The position numbers were made by a program, and so were the translations under genes. DNA of 64,000 nt, taken from positions 1 to 64,000 of the forward strand of contig NZ_JANIJX010000009.1 in NCBI RefSeq assembly GCF_024580735.1. The letters run 5' to 3'. Shown here piece by piece: positions 1-8,995 of this stretch; within the stretch, counting starts at the first letter, position 1, and each line of letters opens with the position of its first letter. Source of the stretch: Brevibacterium moorei. Lineage in GTDB: Bacteria; Actinomycetota; Actinomycetes; Actinomycetales; Brevibacteriaceae. Under the pieces are notes generated by a model. It made no database searches. It saw only the letters and a list, made by a program, of their open reading frames with translations, and had not been told where the DNA came from.

Positions 1-72
1 GGGATCGGCCCGGGCATGGATGACGAGCGCGACGGCGCGAGCCTTGAGTTCGTCGGTGTATTTCACTGGCAC
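1..72 (-). CDS. Transposase N-terminus (IS3 orfA-like), partial
   Basis: Twenty-four codons are visible, reading VPVKYTDELKARAVALVIHA and onwards to the window edge. This resembles the N-terminal helix-turn-helix region of IS3-type OrfA transposases, which bind the element ends. The GTG at 72 is preceded by GGAG about eight bases upstream, which supports this start. The gene leaves the window, so neither length nor catalytic DDE part can be judged. The family call is by resemblance of a very short stretch. Confidence 0.5.
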   Translation of the reverse strand, partial: MPVKYTDELKARAVALVIHARADP

Positions 73-126
73 GAGAGAATCTCCTTCTTCCAATCTCCCT
101 GCCTCTATTATTCCCGGGGCGATTCA
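1..126 (-). mobile_element. End of a probable IS3-family insertion sequence (partial)
   Basis: Reading the minus strand from 126, the sequence begins TGAATCGCCCCGGGAATAAT, which resembles the GC-rich tips of actinobacterial IS3-type elements. A GTG start with a good ribosome site follows. The upstream DUF222 gene loses its reading frame exactly here. The rest of the element lies outside the window, so the second terminal repeat and the target duplication cannot be checked. The boundary at 126 is inferred from where the host gene stops making family sense. Confidence 0.55.
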
Positions 127-1256
127 GGGATGTGGTAGCTGCGGGCGTGTTCGTCGAGGATGGTGCCAGTTGCTGGGTCGGTGAGGAGGCGGCGCAGTGA
201 GGGTGCTTGTGAGGCGAGGTGGCAGGCGATGTCGGCGGGGATGGGTCCTTTGCCTGCGAGTTGTCCGGGGAGCGGTTCGTCGCCGGTGAGGGTGAGGAAG
301 GGAACCGTGGTGGAGACCTGGGCTTGAGAGGCCAGCCAGGAGTCATTGCGCGGGATGGTCACGGTGACCTGATGGATAGCGTCGACCAGCTGGGCAGGCG
401 CTTGGCCGTCCGCGTTGTTGGTGGCGTCAGACTCCTGCGTGTCACCTGCGGGTGCTTCCGAGGAAGCCGCCGTGGCAACTTCCGTCACCGTGATGTCCAG
501 GCTGTGCGGGGTGTTGATGAGGATGTCGAACATGAGTTGGCCAAGGTTGCGGTCATCCGTGATGGTGTGGGAATCCGCTTCTTCGAGGAGGACGGGATCA
601 CCCTTACGGATAAGCCGCGCGAAGGCCCTGAGACGTGCCTCCAGAGCGGTCAGGATGTGGACGGGGCCGGAGAGTTCGAGGAGGCCGAGTCCGTTGCCCA
701 GGTCGGTGAGGTGAACACCTCGTTCTTCGAAGGCGTGTTCCGCCGAGTGTTCGGGGGTTTTGAGTAAAGCGACGGCCGCGCTGAGAGCCGCGCGGTAATG
801 GGTCGCGCTGGTGGTGGGTGCCAGCTGGGCCAGTGCCCGGTCGAGGTAGTCGTAGGAGCCGGCTTCGATGTCTTGGGCGCGGGAGGTTGTGTGGTCGTAG
901 AGGTCGAAGGGTAGGTTCCCGGACTGCATGGCGGTGGTCAGCCGGGGGAGGAGGAACCGTCCTTTGAGGATCCGTGTGGCGAAGGCCCGAACTTGACCAC
1001 GGGTCTTTCCCAGCGTGGTGGCGAGTTCCATCCAGGTGGTGGCGGGTATGGCGGTGAGTAGGTCTTTGAGGGCTTCGATGATGGCCTGTGGGTTGCGGGT
1101 GTTCGGGGCATCATCAGAGTTACCGGCGTGTTCGATTTCCTTCACGGTGGTGCCGGTGGCGGTGAGGAGGTAGTCGATGATGGTGGACCAGCGTCCGGAT
1201 TGGATGTGTTGGTAGTCGTCTTGTACCGCGCGGAGACTGGGGAGAGTGGTCATCAT
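108..1256 (-). pseudogene. DUF222 protein, C-terminal HNH domain lost
   Basis: The 382 residues match the DUF222 part of the high-copy actinobacterial DUF222/HNH endonuclease family (related to the 13E12 repeat proteins). In family members a compact HNH nuclease domain follows the stretch that here reads ATGTILDEHARSYHIP. Instead the protein ends ESPRE-stop, and those last codons lie inside the probable IS tip. The nuclease active site is therefore missing and the product is presumably inactive. The start at 1256 (or the next ATG, 1253) has a strong AAGGAGG site. What the intact family does in the cell is not settled; homing or repair roles have been suggested. Confidence 0.75.
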
Positions 1257-1618
1257 TCACCTCCTTGACAGGTGTCGTGTCCGTGCCGATTCGTAGTCTG
1301 AAGGAGCCGGACTGCGGTGGATCGCCGATGATCTACCGATATCCATATTCTATTACATTGTGAACGCTTTGGGTAGAGCTAATCGAAGATTGTCACAGAG
1401 ATATTTTTCTATCCACAGACTGTTGACGCACAGTCACATCTAGATACACATCTGTGGATTAGACCTGTGTATATGTGGATAACGTGGGGACTTGGCAGAA
1501 CTCGCCGCGTCCCCTGGGAACGGCGCTACCGAACACCCTCCAATCGGACCCCGCACCCCATGTCACCTGGTGAGATGCCCTCATTTCCCACAGTCCTCCT
1601 TGATAGAATCGGCCCATC
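1257..1618. promoter_or_regulatory. AT-rich intergenic region with three DnaA-box-like 9-mers
   Basis: This 362-base gap is markedly richer in A+T between about 1330 and 1480. It contains CTATCCACA at 1409-1417, TGTGGATTA at 1453-1461 and TGTGGATAA at 1474-1482. The last matches the bacterial DnaA-box consensus and the other two differ by one base. No replication-origin genes (dnaA, dnaN) are nearby, so I do not call it oriC. It separates the divergently arranged DUF222 and CocE-type genes and could simply hold their promoters. Confidence 0.35.
1601..1609 (+). promoter_or_regulatory. Extended -10 promoter for the CocE-type gene
   Basis: TGATAGAAT fits the extended -10 pattern TGnTAnAAT and ends nine bases before the ATG at 1619. 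There is no convincing Shine-Dalgarno sequence between them. Together these point to a leaderless or almost leaderless transcript, which is common in actinobacteria. No good -35 box is seen, as expected for an extended -10 promoter. Confidence 0.5.
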
Positions 1619-3871
1619 ATGACTGAACCGACGCCTGAACCGATGACGCCCGCACAGCAGACCTCCACGGACTCCTTCCGCTACCGCAGCGATCCCCTGC
1701 CCGTGCACGTCATCGAGAACGCCCGCATCCCCCTGGCCGACGGCGTCGAGCTGTCCGCCCGCGTCTGGCTGCCGGCCGACCGGCACACGCAGCTCGACGC
1801 GACCCAGACCTCGGGCGATCGGGGAGACGCCGGTACGCAGGGATTCGAGCCCGTGCCGGCAGTGCTGGAGTACATCCCCTACCGCAAGAACGACATGACC
1901 GCCGCGCGCGACCAGACGATCCACCCGGAGTTCGCCCGGGCCGGCTACGCCAGTGTGCGCGTCGACCTGCGCGGCTGCGGCGATTCCACCGGAGTGATGA
2001 CCGACGAGTACTCGGCCACGGAACTGGACGACGGCCTGCAGACACTGGCCTGGATCGCCGCCCAGCCGTGGTGCAACGGCAAGGTCGGCATCATCGGCAA
2101 GTCCTGGGGAGGGTTCAACGGCCTACAGCTGGCGGCCCTGCGCCCGCCGGAACTGGCCGCCGTCATCACCGTGTGCTCGACCGACGATCGCTACGCCGAC
2201 GACGTCCACTACAACGGCGGGGCCATCGTGGGCGACCAGATGCTGTCCTGGGCCTCGACCATGTGGGCCTACAACGCCCGCCCGCAGGACCCGGCCGTGG
2301 CCGGGGCCGGCTGGCTCGAGGACTGGAAGCACCGGATCGACGAATCGCCGAACAACATCGCCGAATGGCTGGGACATCAGCGTCGCGATGCCTACTGGAA
2401 GCACGCGTCGGTGTGCGAGACCCCCGAGGCCATCGAGGTCCCCGTGCTGGCCGTCGGCGGCCTGCAGGACGAATACCGCACGACCCTGTTCCGGCTGATG
2501 GAGAACGCCGCCGAGCAGCGGCGCACCAACCCCGACTACCCGCCCATCCACGCCCTGCTGGGCGGGCACGCCCACAACTATCCGCACCAGGCCGCGCCCG
2601 GGCCCGGTTACGACTTCATCGGCGAGGCGATCCGCTGGTGGGACAAGTGGATGAAGGGCATGGACAACGGGGTGCAGGACGATCCGCAGTTGCGCGCCTT
2701 CGTCCCCGACAGTGCGCCGATCGGCTCCGATCGGGAAACCCGGCCCGGCCGCTGGGTGGCCGAACAGGTCTGGCCCAGCCCGCAGGTGGCCGAGGTCGAA
2801 TACGGCACCGCGGCTCCAACCGGCTCTGCAACCCCTGCTGCACTCACCGCAACCCCCGCCGGTCCCCGGACCCTGTCCTCGTCGGTGCTGTTGGGCTTCG
2901 ACGGCGGCAGCTGGCTGCAGTTCGGTGAGGCCGCCGGCATCCCGGGAGATCAGGCCAGGGACGACGCCCAGTCCTTCACCCTGAGCTGGCCGGCCGCCGA
3001 GGGTCTGGAGATTCTGGGCACCCCGCGAGTGCGGGCCACCGTGTCCTCGAGTGCCGACCGCGGCGTGATCGCAGCGCGCCTGTGCGATGTGGACCCTGCC
3101 GGGCAATCCCGCCTGCTGACCCTGGGCCTGTTCAATCTGACCCACCACACCGGCCACGAGTTCCCCGAACCACTGACGCCGGGAACCCCGGTCGAGCTGG
3201 ACTTCCCGCTGCTGGCGACCGCGGCTCGGCTGGCTCCGGGTCACAGCCTGCGCCTGAGCATCTCCGCAAGCTATTGGCCGAACCTGTGGCCCTCGCCCGG
3301 GGAAACCCTCATCACCGTGCACGATGCGAACCTGCTCGCCCCCGTGCGCACGGCTGCGGACCCGGTGGCGGATTCGGCGCTGAGCGCACGGGTCACCGCG
3401 GCCCTGGGCACGCCGCCGGAGCCACCGGAGAACACGATCGACGCGGACTATGCGCCGATGACGCGGACCCTGGAGACCGACCTGGTGACGGGCCGGACCA
3501 AGGTGGAGACCTTCACCGAATCCTGGCAGACGGACCTCGCCGATGGACTGTTCTACTACTCCTCCGAACGCGACTCCTACTTCCGGACGGCCGGGGACTC
3601 CTCCTCTCCCGAGGCCGTGTGCGAGCGCAGCATCCGCTACCGGCGCCCTGGACTGCCCGATGTGCAGGAGGCCCCCGGCCGGGCCCACACCGCGCAGGCG
3701 GACGCCCCGGCGGCGGCTGATCACGGCTGGGACGTCGAACTGCGCACGCGCAGCCGGATGACCGGGGACGCCACGAGCTTCACCGTGACGAACGAGCTCG
3801 TCGCCTACCACGATGGGGTGCCCTTCCACCGGCGGAGGACCAACACCACGGTGCCCCGCGATCTGAACTGA
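1619..3871 (+). CDS. CocE/NonD-family (S15-type) serine hydrolase
   Basis: The 750-residue protein combines an alpha/beta-hydrolase with a C-terminal jelly-roll domain, the layout of CocE cocaine esterase and X-Pro dipeptidyl-peptidase (S15) relatives. The nucleophile motif GKSWGG places the catalytic serine at residue 162. The DEYRTT segment and HAHNYPH are in the right order for the acid and the histidine. No signal peptide is visible, so it is probably cytoplasmic. It is longer than typical CocE proteins. Its stop lies five bases before the next gene, suggesting co-transcription with the OpuC-like transporter. The natural substrate, an amide or ester, cannot be read from sequence. Confidence 0.85.
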   Translation: MTEPTPEPMTPAQQTSTDSFRYRSDPLPVHVIENARIPLADGVELSARVWLPADRHTQLDATQTSGDRGDAGTQGFEPVPAVLEYIPYRKNDMTAARDQTIHPEFARAGYASVRVDLRGCGDSTGVMTDEYSATELDDGLQTLAWIAAQPWCNGKVGIIGKSWGGFNGLQLAALRPPELAAVITVCSTDDRYADDVHYNGGAIVGDQMLSWASTMWAYNARPQDPAVAGAGWLEDWKHRIDESPNNIAEWLGHQRRDAYWKHASVCETPEAIEVPVLAVGGLQDEYRTTLFRLMENAAEQRRTNPDYPPIHALLGGHAHNYPHQAAPGPGYDFIGEAIRWWDKWMKGMDNGVQDDPQLRAFVPDSAPIGSDRETRPGRWVAEQVWPSPQVAEVEYGTAAPTGSATPAALTATPAGPRTLSSSVLLGFDGGSWLQFGEAAGIPGDQARDDAQSFTLSWPAAEGLEILGTPRVRATVSSSADRGVIAARLCDVDPAGQSRLLTLGLFNLTHHTGHEFPEPLTPGTPVELDFPLLATAARLAPGHSLRLSISASYWPNLWPSPGETLITVHDANLLAPVRTAADPVADSALSARVTAALGTPPEPPENTIDADYAPMTRTLETDLVTGRTKVETFTESWQTDLADGLFYYSSERDSYFRTAGDSSSPEAVCERSIRYRRPGLPDVQEAPGRAHTAQADAPAAADHGWDVELRTRSRMTGDATSFTVTNELVAYHDGVPFHRRRTNTTVPRDLN

Positions 3872-3876
3872 GGTGC

Positions 3877-4884
3877 ATGCGGATGAATGGACCCGGAAAC
3901 GACGGAATTGGAAACGACGGACCCAGAACACATAAGTCGCGCAGCCGCGGGCCCCTGACCCGGCGCGGCGCCCTGGGACTGCTGGGCGCGGGCCTGGGCG
4001 CCGGGCTGGGGCTGGCGTCCCTGGCCGGGTGCGCGGGCCCGGCAGGGGCCGAGGCCTCGGGGAGGAAGGGCGGGAAGCGGAGTCTGACGGTCGGCTCCAA
4101 GGGCTTCGCCGAAAGCTGGGTGATGGGCGAGCTCTATGCCCAGGGCCTGCGGGAGCGCGGCTACCGGGTCGATTTGAAGACCAATGTGGGCTCCAGCGAC
4201 ATCATCTATTCGGCTCTGCAGTCCGGGCAGATCGACATCTACCCCGAATACACGGGCGTGATCCTGGTGAACTTCATACACGAGGACCGGCTGATGGATT
4301 CGGCGCGCGAGACCTACGATCTGGCGGCGAAATGGGCCGCCGGCGAGCATCTGAGCATGCTCAAGGCCACCCCGTTCGAGAACAAGAACGCGATCGCGGT
4401 GCGCCGGGAGTTCGCGCACGAACACGGCCTGAAGACCATGTCGGACCTCAAGGGGATCGGCGACTTCACCTATTCGACCTACCCGGACAATGTCACGGGC
4501 GCCCAGGGCTATGAGGGCATTGTGAAGGCCTACGGGCTGGACAATATGAAGCTGAAGACCCTGAGCATCGGCCTGAACTATCGGGCGATCGAACGCGGAG
4601 AGATCCAGGCGGCCGATGTGTTCACCACCGATCCGCAGCTGTTGCGCTCGGACCTGGTGGTGCTCGAGGACGATAAGAAGATCTACGGCTTCCAGAACGT
4701 GGTGCCGCTGATCCGCCAGGATGTGATGGATACCGTCGACGATGACCTCACAGAGTTCCTCGACACCCTGCACTCCCTGCTCACCACCACCGCGATCCAG
4801 GCGCTCAACGAGGCGCAGGCGATCAACCGGCTGGACCCGGCGCAGGTGGCCAAGACCTTCCTGCAGGCCAACCGGCTGATTTGA
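3877..4884 (+). CDS. Quaternary-amine ABC transporter, substrate-binding lipoprotein (OsmF/OpuCC-like)
   Basis: The product is the extracytoplasmic binding protein of an osmoprotectant-type importer for glycine betaine, choline or related compounds. The N-terminus has a twin-arginine-like TRRGALGLLG stretch, a hydrophobic run and a lipobox LAGC, so it should be lipid-anchored outside the membrane. The mature part starts SLTVGSKGFAESWVMGELY and has SSDIIYSALQSGQIDIYPEYTG, both typical of the OpuAC fold. A second in-frame ATG at 3883 is a possible start, with GAGGTG upstream. It is first of four transporter genes in family-typical order. The exact ligand is not determinable here. Confidence 0.88.
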   Translation: MRMNGPGNDGIGNDGPRTHKSRSRGPLTRRGALGLLGAGLGAGLGLASLAGCAGPAGAEASGRKGGKRSLTVGSKGFAESWVMGELYAQGLRERGYRVDLKTNVGSSDIIYSALQSGQIDIYPEYTGVILVNFIHEDRLMDSARETYDLAAKWAAGEHLSMLKATPFENKNAIAVRREFAHEHGLKTMSDLKGIGDFTYSTYPDNVTGAQGYEGIVKAYGLDNMKLKTLSIGLNYRAIERGEIQAADVFTTDPQLLRSDLVVLEDDKKIYGFQNVVPLIRQDVMDTVDDDLTEFLDTLHSLLTTTAIQALNEAQAINRLDPAQVAKTFLQANRLI

Positions 4885-4922
4885 GCGGACCCGATCCGAT
4901 ACGAATGCGAGTTGAGAACACG

Positions 4923-5909
4923 ATGATCGAATTCGTCGACGTCACCAAGGTCTATCCCGGCCAGAGCGAACCGGCCCTGGCCGGGCTGAACCTGAGCGTG
5001 GGCGCGGGCGAGCTGGTGTGCCTGGTGGGGCCATCGGGCGGTGGCAAGACCACCGCCCTGCAGCTGGTCAACCGGCTGATCGACCTGAGCTCGGGGAAGA
5101 TCCTGATCGACGGGAAATCCATTATGGACATCTCGCCCATCGAACTGCGCCGCACGATCGGCTATGCGATACAGGCATCCGGCCTGTTCCCGCACTACAC
5201 GGTCGCGGAGAACATCGCCACGGTGCCGAAGATCCTGGGCTGGGACAAGCAGCGGATCAAGGACCGCACCGTCGAACTGCTGGAACTGGTGGGCCTGACC
5301 CCTGTGGACACCTGGCTCAAGCGCTATCCCGGCCAGCTCTCCGGAGGGCAGCAGCAGCGCGTGGGGATCGCCCGCGCCCTTGCGGCCGATCCGCCGGTGA
5401 TGCTGATGGACGAGCCCTTCGGGGCCCTGGACCCGATCACCCGGGTGTCCGTGCAGGACGAGTTCCTGCGGATCCAGCGGGCCGTGGGCAAGACGACGCT
5501 GTTCGTGACCCACGACATCGACGAGGCGATCAAGATGGGCGATAAGATCGCCCTGCTCAAGCCCGGCGGCAGGCTGGCCCAGTACGGCACCCCGCAGGAG
5601 CTGCTGAGCCACCCGGCCGATGACTTCGTCGCCGAGTTCCTGGGCGCCGAACGCGGCCTCAAACGCCTGGCCCTGGCCACCGTGGGCGAGGTCCTGGCCG
5701 CGCGCCAGGGCGCTGCAGCTTCGGCCGAAACGGCTTCCTGGCCCGAGGCCGCACCCGCCCTGACTCTGCGCGAGGCCCTGTCGCTGGTGTCGGCGGCAGG
5801 AGCCGGGGGTGCCAGGGTCGTCGAAGCAGGCCGGGCGCTGGGCACGGTGAGCCTGCATGAGCTGGTGTGCGCACCGGGCACCGGGGTCGCCGAGGGCAGC
5901 GATGAGTGA
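4923..5909 (+). CDS. Quaternary-amine ABC transporter, ATP-binding protein (OpuCA-like)
   Basis: This ATPase powers the importer. From the ATG at 4923 (328 aa), Walker A GPSGGGKT is at 36-43, the Q-loop at Q84, signature LSGGQ at 139-143, Walker B VMLMDE at 159-164 and the switch histidine in FVTHDIDEA at about 197. The C-terminal 100 residues look like a reduced CBS-type regulatory region, as in OpuCA proteins whose CBS domains sense ionic strength. TTG 4881 and ATG 4905 are in-frame alternatives; I prefer 4923 because the ABC core begins MIEFVDVTKVYPG. It overlaps the next permease gene by eight bases. Confidence 0.9.
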   Translation: MIEFVDVTKVYPGQSEPALAGLNLSVGAGELVCLVGPSGGGKTTALQLVNRLIDLSSGKILIDGKSIMDISPIELRRTIGYAIQASGLFPHYTVAENIATVPKILGWDKQRIKDRTVELLELVGLTPVDTWLKRYPGQLSGGQQQRVGIARALAADPPVMLMDEPFGALDPITRVSVQDEFLRIQRAVGKTTLFVTHDIDEAIKMGDKIALLKPGGRLAQYGTPQELLSHPADDFVAEFLGAERGLKRLALATVGEVLAARQGAAASAETASWPEAAPALTLREALSLVSAAGAGGARVVEAGRALGTVSLHELVCAPGTGVAEGSDE

Positions 5910-6621
5910 GTTCGCGCCGGCGGGCGATCCCGTCATCCCCGACTACGGCACCGCGACCGACTGTGTGGCCAATGATGGGCTGTTCTGCACCGGCTGGTTC
6001 GTCCAGCAGTGGCCCAGCGTGTTCTGGCCCGCCCTGGTCTCCCATATCTACATGGTCGTCATCGCGGTGGTCGTGGGCTTCATCATCGCCTTCGCCGCCG
6101 CCCTGCTGGCGTACCGGAAGAAGTGGCTGGCCGGGCCGCTGAACTGGGTCGCGACGATCCTCTACACCCTGCCGCCGCTGGCGCTGTTCCAGCTGCTGGT
6201 CCCCTTCACTGGCCTGAGCATGTGGACGGTGGAGATCGCGCTGGTCTGCTTCACCCTGCTCATCATCTTCCAGGCAGTGCTCTCCGGTCTGGCCGGGGTG
6301 CCGGCCGAAGTCAAACGGGCTGCGACCGGGATGGGACTGGACTCCGGCCAACTGCTGCGCCAGGTCGAGCTGCCGCTGGCACTGCCCGCGATCATCTCCG
6401 GGGTGCGGATCGCCACGGTGCTGACCGTGAGCATCGCGACAGTCGCGGCCTTCGTCGTCGATGCGGGCCTGGGCTCGCCGATCATCAAGGCCGTGTCATC
6501 GCCGTTCAACACGCAGTTCATCGCCGCCGGCGCGCTCGCCGTGCTGCTGGCCTTCGCACTGGACGGCCTGCTGGTCATCCTGGGCCGGATCGTGACCCCC
6601 TGGACGAAAGCGAGGGCCTGA
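5902..6621 (+). CDS. Quaternary-amine ABC transporter, permease 1 (OpuCB-like)
   Basis: This 239-residue membrane protein has about six hydrophobic segments and the permease EAA-type loop reading KRAATGMGLDSGQLLRQVELPLALP, where the ATPase docks. The soluble N-terminal stretch of about 35 residues precedes the first membrane helix. The ATG at 5902 sits in ATGAGTGA and overlaps the end of the ATPase gene, indicating translational coupling. A longer upstream reading exists but would overlap the ATPase by 53 bases. It pairs with the second permease to form the membrane channel. Confidence 0.88.
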   Translation: MSEFAPAGDPVIPDYGTATDCVANDGLFCTGWFVQQWPSVFWPALVSHIYMVVIAVVVGFIIAFAAALLAYRKKWLAGPLNWVATILYTLPPLALFQLLVPFTGLSMWTVEIALVCFTLLIIFQAVLSGLAGVPAEVKRAATGMGLDSGQLLRQVELPLALPAIISGVRIATVLTVSIATVAAFVVDAGLGSPIIKAVSSPFNTQFIAAGALAVLLAFALDGLLVILGRIVTPWTKARA

Positions 6622-6624
6622 GCC

Positions 6625-7284
6625 ATGGAATCCGTATTCGGGGCCTTCCCCTTCATCGCGAACAATCTGGGCCTGCTGCTGGAGAAGACCGGCGAGCACC
6701 TGGTCATCAGCCTCATCCCGATCGCCGCCGCGATCATCGTGGGCGTGCCGCTGGGCGTGTGGCTGGGCCACATCCACCGCGGCGAGTTCCTGGCGGTGAG
6801 CGTGACGAACATCGGGCGCGCACTGCCCAGCCTGGCACTCGTCGCGATCCTCATCGGCCTGGTGGGCATCGGAATGCTCAACGCCGTCATCGCGCTGTTC
6901 CTGCTGGCCTTCCCGCCGATCCTCAGCTACGCCTTCCAGGCGGTCGACTCGGTCGACCGGGACCTGAGCAGAGCCGCCAGGGGAATGGGCATGACGCCCC
7001 TGCAGGTGCTGACCAGGGTGGAACTGCCCTTGGGCCTGCCGATGATCATCAGCGGCATCCGGACCTCCGTGGTGCTCACGGTGTCATCGGCGACGGTCGC
7101 CACGATCGCCGGCTCCGGCGGGCTGGGCGATATCATCCTCAACCAGGTCGCCTACGGGATGGCCGGCGTGGTCGCCGGCGCCCTGTGGGTCGCCCTGCTG
7201 GCGATCCTGCTCGACCAGCTGCTGGCCTGGCTGCTGCGCGCGGTATCGCCCTCGGGGGTCAAGTACCTGCAGGCGGCCGGCTAA
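6625..7284 (+). CDS. Quaternary-amine ABC transporter, permease 2 (OpuCD-like)
   Basis: The second channel subunit has 219 residues and about five or six membrane segments. The EAA-type loop reads SRAARGMGMTPLQVLTRVELPLGLP. The paired domains GRALPSLALVAILIG and TVATIAGSGGLGDIIL are typical of OpuCB/OpuCD-type proteins. The start is three bases after the previous stop. The gene ends the operon; the convergent decarboxylase gene ends 13 bases further on, with the 12-base palindrome CCGGGGCCCCGG at 7285-7296 between them. Confidence 0.88.
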   Translation: MESVFGAFPFIANNLGLLLEKTGEHLVISLIPIAAAIIVGVPLGVWLGHIHRGEFLAVSVTNIGRALPSLALVAILIGLVGIGMLNAVIALFLLAFPPILSYAFQAVDSVDRDLSRAARGMGMTPLQVLTRVELPLGLPMIISGIRTSVVLTVSSATVATIAGSGGLGDIILNQVAYGMAGVVAGALWVALLAILLDQLLAWLLRAVSPSGVKYLQAAG

Positions 7285-7297
7285 CCGGGGCCCCGGC

Positions 7298-8995
7298 TCA
7301 CCAGCGCACGTGCAGCACGGTGGGGCGATCGGCCGCCAGCGCGCGCTGAAGTCCCTCACGCAGCGCTGCGGCGTCCTCGGGCGCTTCGCCGGCACAGCCC
7401 ATGGCCCGCGCCAGGGCCACGAAGTCCACGCCCGGCAGGTCCACCGCCTGCACGGGATCGTGGCGGGCCACCATCTCATCGCGGATCTCACCGTAGCCGC
7501 CGTTGTCGACGACCACGATGGGCAGGGCCAGGCCCAGGTGGGCGGCGCACGCCAGTTCTGAGACCGTGAACATGATCCCGCCGTCGCCCTCGAGCACCAC
7601 GATGGGGGCCTCGGGTTCGGCCAGTTTCGCGCCGATCCCGGCCGGCAGCCCGTAGCCCAGGGTCCCCAGGCCCGAGGGGTAGAGCAGGGAGCGGGGCCGG
7701 TGCGCCGGCAGCAGGCCCAAGGCGCCGTAGTACGAGGCCTGGTTACTGTCCGCGGCCAGCACGGCCCGGCCGGCGGTGGCCCGGTCGATCGCCTCGACCA
7801 CGGGCAGGTGCCCGCCGGCGGTGCGCAGCGCCTGGGCGCGGATCGCCTGGCGCAGCCGCCCGGCCGACTCCGGCAGCCCGACCGACTCCACCGGCGCGGT
7901 CTGCTGCACGGTCGGTTGCGCGGGTGCGGAACCCGCTGCGGCCTCGGCCCCGGCAGTGCGCAGAGCGGCGGTCAGAGCGGTCGTCCCCACCGCCGCATCG
8001 GCGAGTACGGGCACGGTGGCCGTGGCATTGGCGCCCAGCCCGTGGGGGTCGACGTCGATCCGGATCACCGGTGTGTCAGGCGGGACGGGGCCGGCCCACA
8101 TATCCGCCGGTGCCAGTTCCGTGCCGATCGCCACGAGGACCACTCCGGGCCGCGCCAGGTACTCCAGCAGGGCCGGTTCGTGGATCCCGGCCCCGGTGAA
8201 CAGCGGGTCGTCGGTGGGCACGATGCCCTTGCCATTCGCGGTGGTCAGCACGGGGGCCGCGAGCAGGCGGGCCAGCTCAAGCACCTGCGCGGCCGCGTGC
8301 GAGGCCCCGCCTCCGGCGATGATGACCGGGCGCGCGGCCCCCTGCAGCAGGGCTGCGGCCGAGGCGATCGCCCGCTCGTCAGGCGGCAGGGGAGCGCCGA
8401 GTACGGGCACCGGAGCGGGCAACCGGGGACCGTCCGCGGGCAGCGCGGCCGGCAGCAGGTCCAGCGGGATCTCCAGGTGCACGGGACGCGGCCGGCCCCC
8501 TGTCAGCAGTGCGAAGGCCCGAGTCACGGCAGCCGGGATGTCGGCCAGGGACTCGATCCGCCAGGCCGCACCCGCGACCGCCTCCAGCGCGCCCAACTGG
8601 TCCTTGACCTCGTGCAGATAGCCGTTGCCGCCGCTGGGATGGGCCAGGGGCAGGCCGGGGGAGATGGTCAGCAGGGGGATCGAATCGGAGTAGGCCTGGG
8701 CGACGGCGGTGACCGCGTTGAGGATGCCGGGGCCGGTCGTGGTGATGCACACCCCGGGCCGCCCGGACAGACGCGCATAGCCGTCGGCCGCGAACCCCGC
8801 ACCCTGTTCGTGCCGCGGATTGACCGTCCGGATGCCGGAGGCGGCCAGTGCTGCGAAGAGGTCCAGATTATGGGTGCCGGGGATGCCGAAGACGGTGTCG
8901 ACGCCGTGGGCCGCCAGGGCCTCGACCAGCAGCTGGGCGCCGGTCCTGGCGTCCTGTGGCACGGTGTTCTTAGATGCGGCGGCGTGCTCAGTCAT
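7298..8995 (-). CDS. ThDP-dependent decarboxylase (AruI / acetolactate synthase-like)
   Basis: This 565-residue enzyme has the three domains of the thiamine-diphosphate family. The catalytic glutamate lies in RHEQGAGFAADG (about residue 63). The cofactor motif GDGG followed by DNGGYGEI sits near the C-terminus. The start GIPGTHNLDLFAAL and the GGNGYLHEVKDQ segment resemble 5-guanidino-2-oxopentanoate (2-ketoarginine) decarboxylases more than true acetolactate synthases. I infer that it decarboxylates a 2-oxo acid to an aldehyde. The ATG at 8995 has GGAGG upstream and overlaps the end of the dehydrogenase gene by eight bases, which fits consecutive steps: deaminate, then decarboxylate. Confidence 0.82.
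   Translation of the reverse strand: MTEHAAASKNTVPQDARTGAQLLVEALAAHGVDTVFGIPGTHNLDLFAALAASGIRTVNPRHEQGAGFAADGYARLSGRPGVCITTTGPGILNAVTAVAQAYSDSIPLLTISPGLPLAHPSGGNGYLHEVKDQLGALEAVAGAAWRIESLADIPAAVTRAFALLTGGRPRPVHLEIPLDLLPAALPADGPRLPAPVPVLGAPLPPDERAIASAAALLQGAARPVIIAGGGASHAAAQVLELARLLAAPVLTTANGKGIVPTDDPLFTGAGIHEPALLEYLARPGVVLVAIGTELAPADMWAGPVPPDTPVIRIDVDPHGLGANATATVPVLADAAVGTTALTAALRTAGAEAAAGSAPAQPTVQQTAPVESVGLPESAGRLRQAIRAQALRTAGGHLPVVEAIDRATAGRAVLAADSNQASYYGALGLLPAHRPRSLLYPSGLGTLGYGLPAGIGAKLAEPEAPIVVLEGDGGIMFTVSELACAAHLGLALPIVVVDNGGYGEIRDEMVARHDPVQAVDLPGVDFVALARAMGCAGEAPEDAAALREGLQRALAADRPTVLHVRW

Noticed and set aside
1401..1485. Chromosomal origin of replication
   Set aside because: Only three DnaA-like boxes, and none of dnaA, dnaN, recF or gyr genes are nearby.
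2123..3931. Long minus-strand reading (about 600 codons) opposite the CocE-type gene
   Set aside because: It has arginine/glycine-rich sequence with no family features, and the plus strand carries clear hydrolase motifs. High G+C DNA commonly gives such antisense readings.
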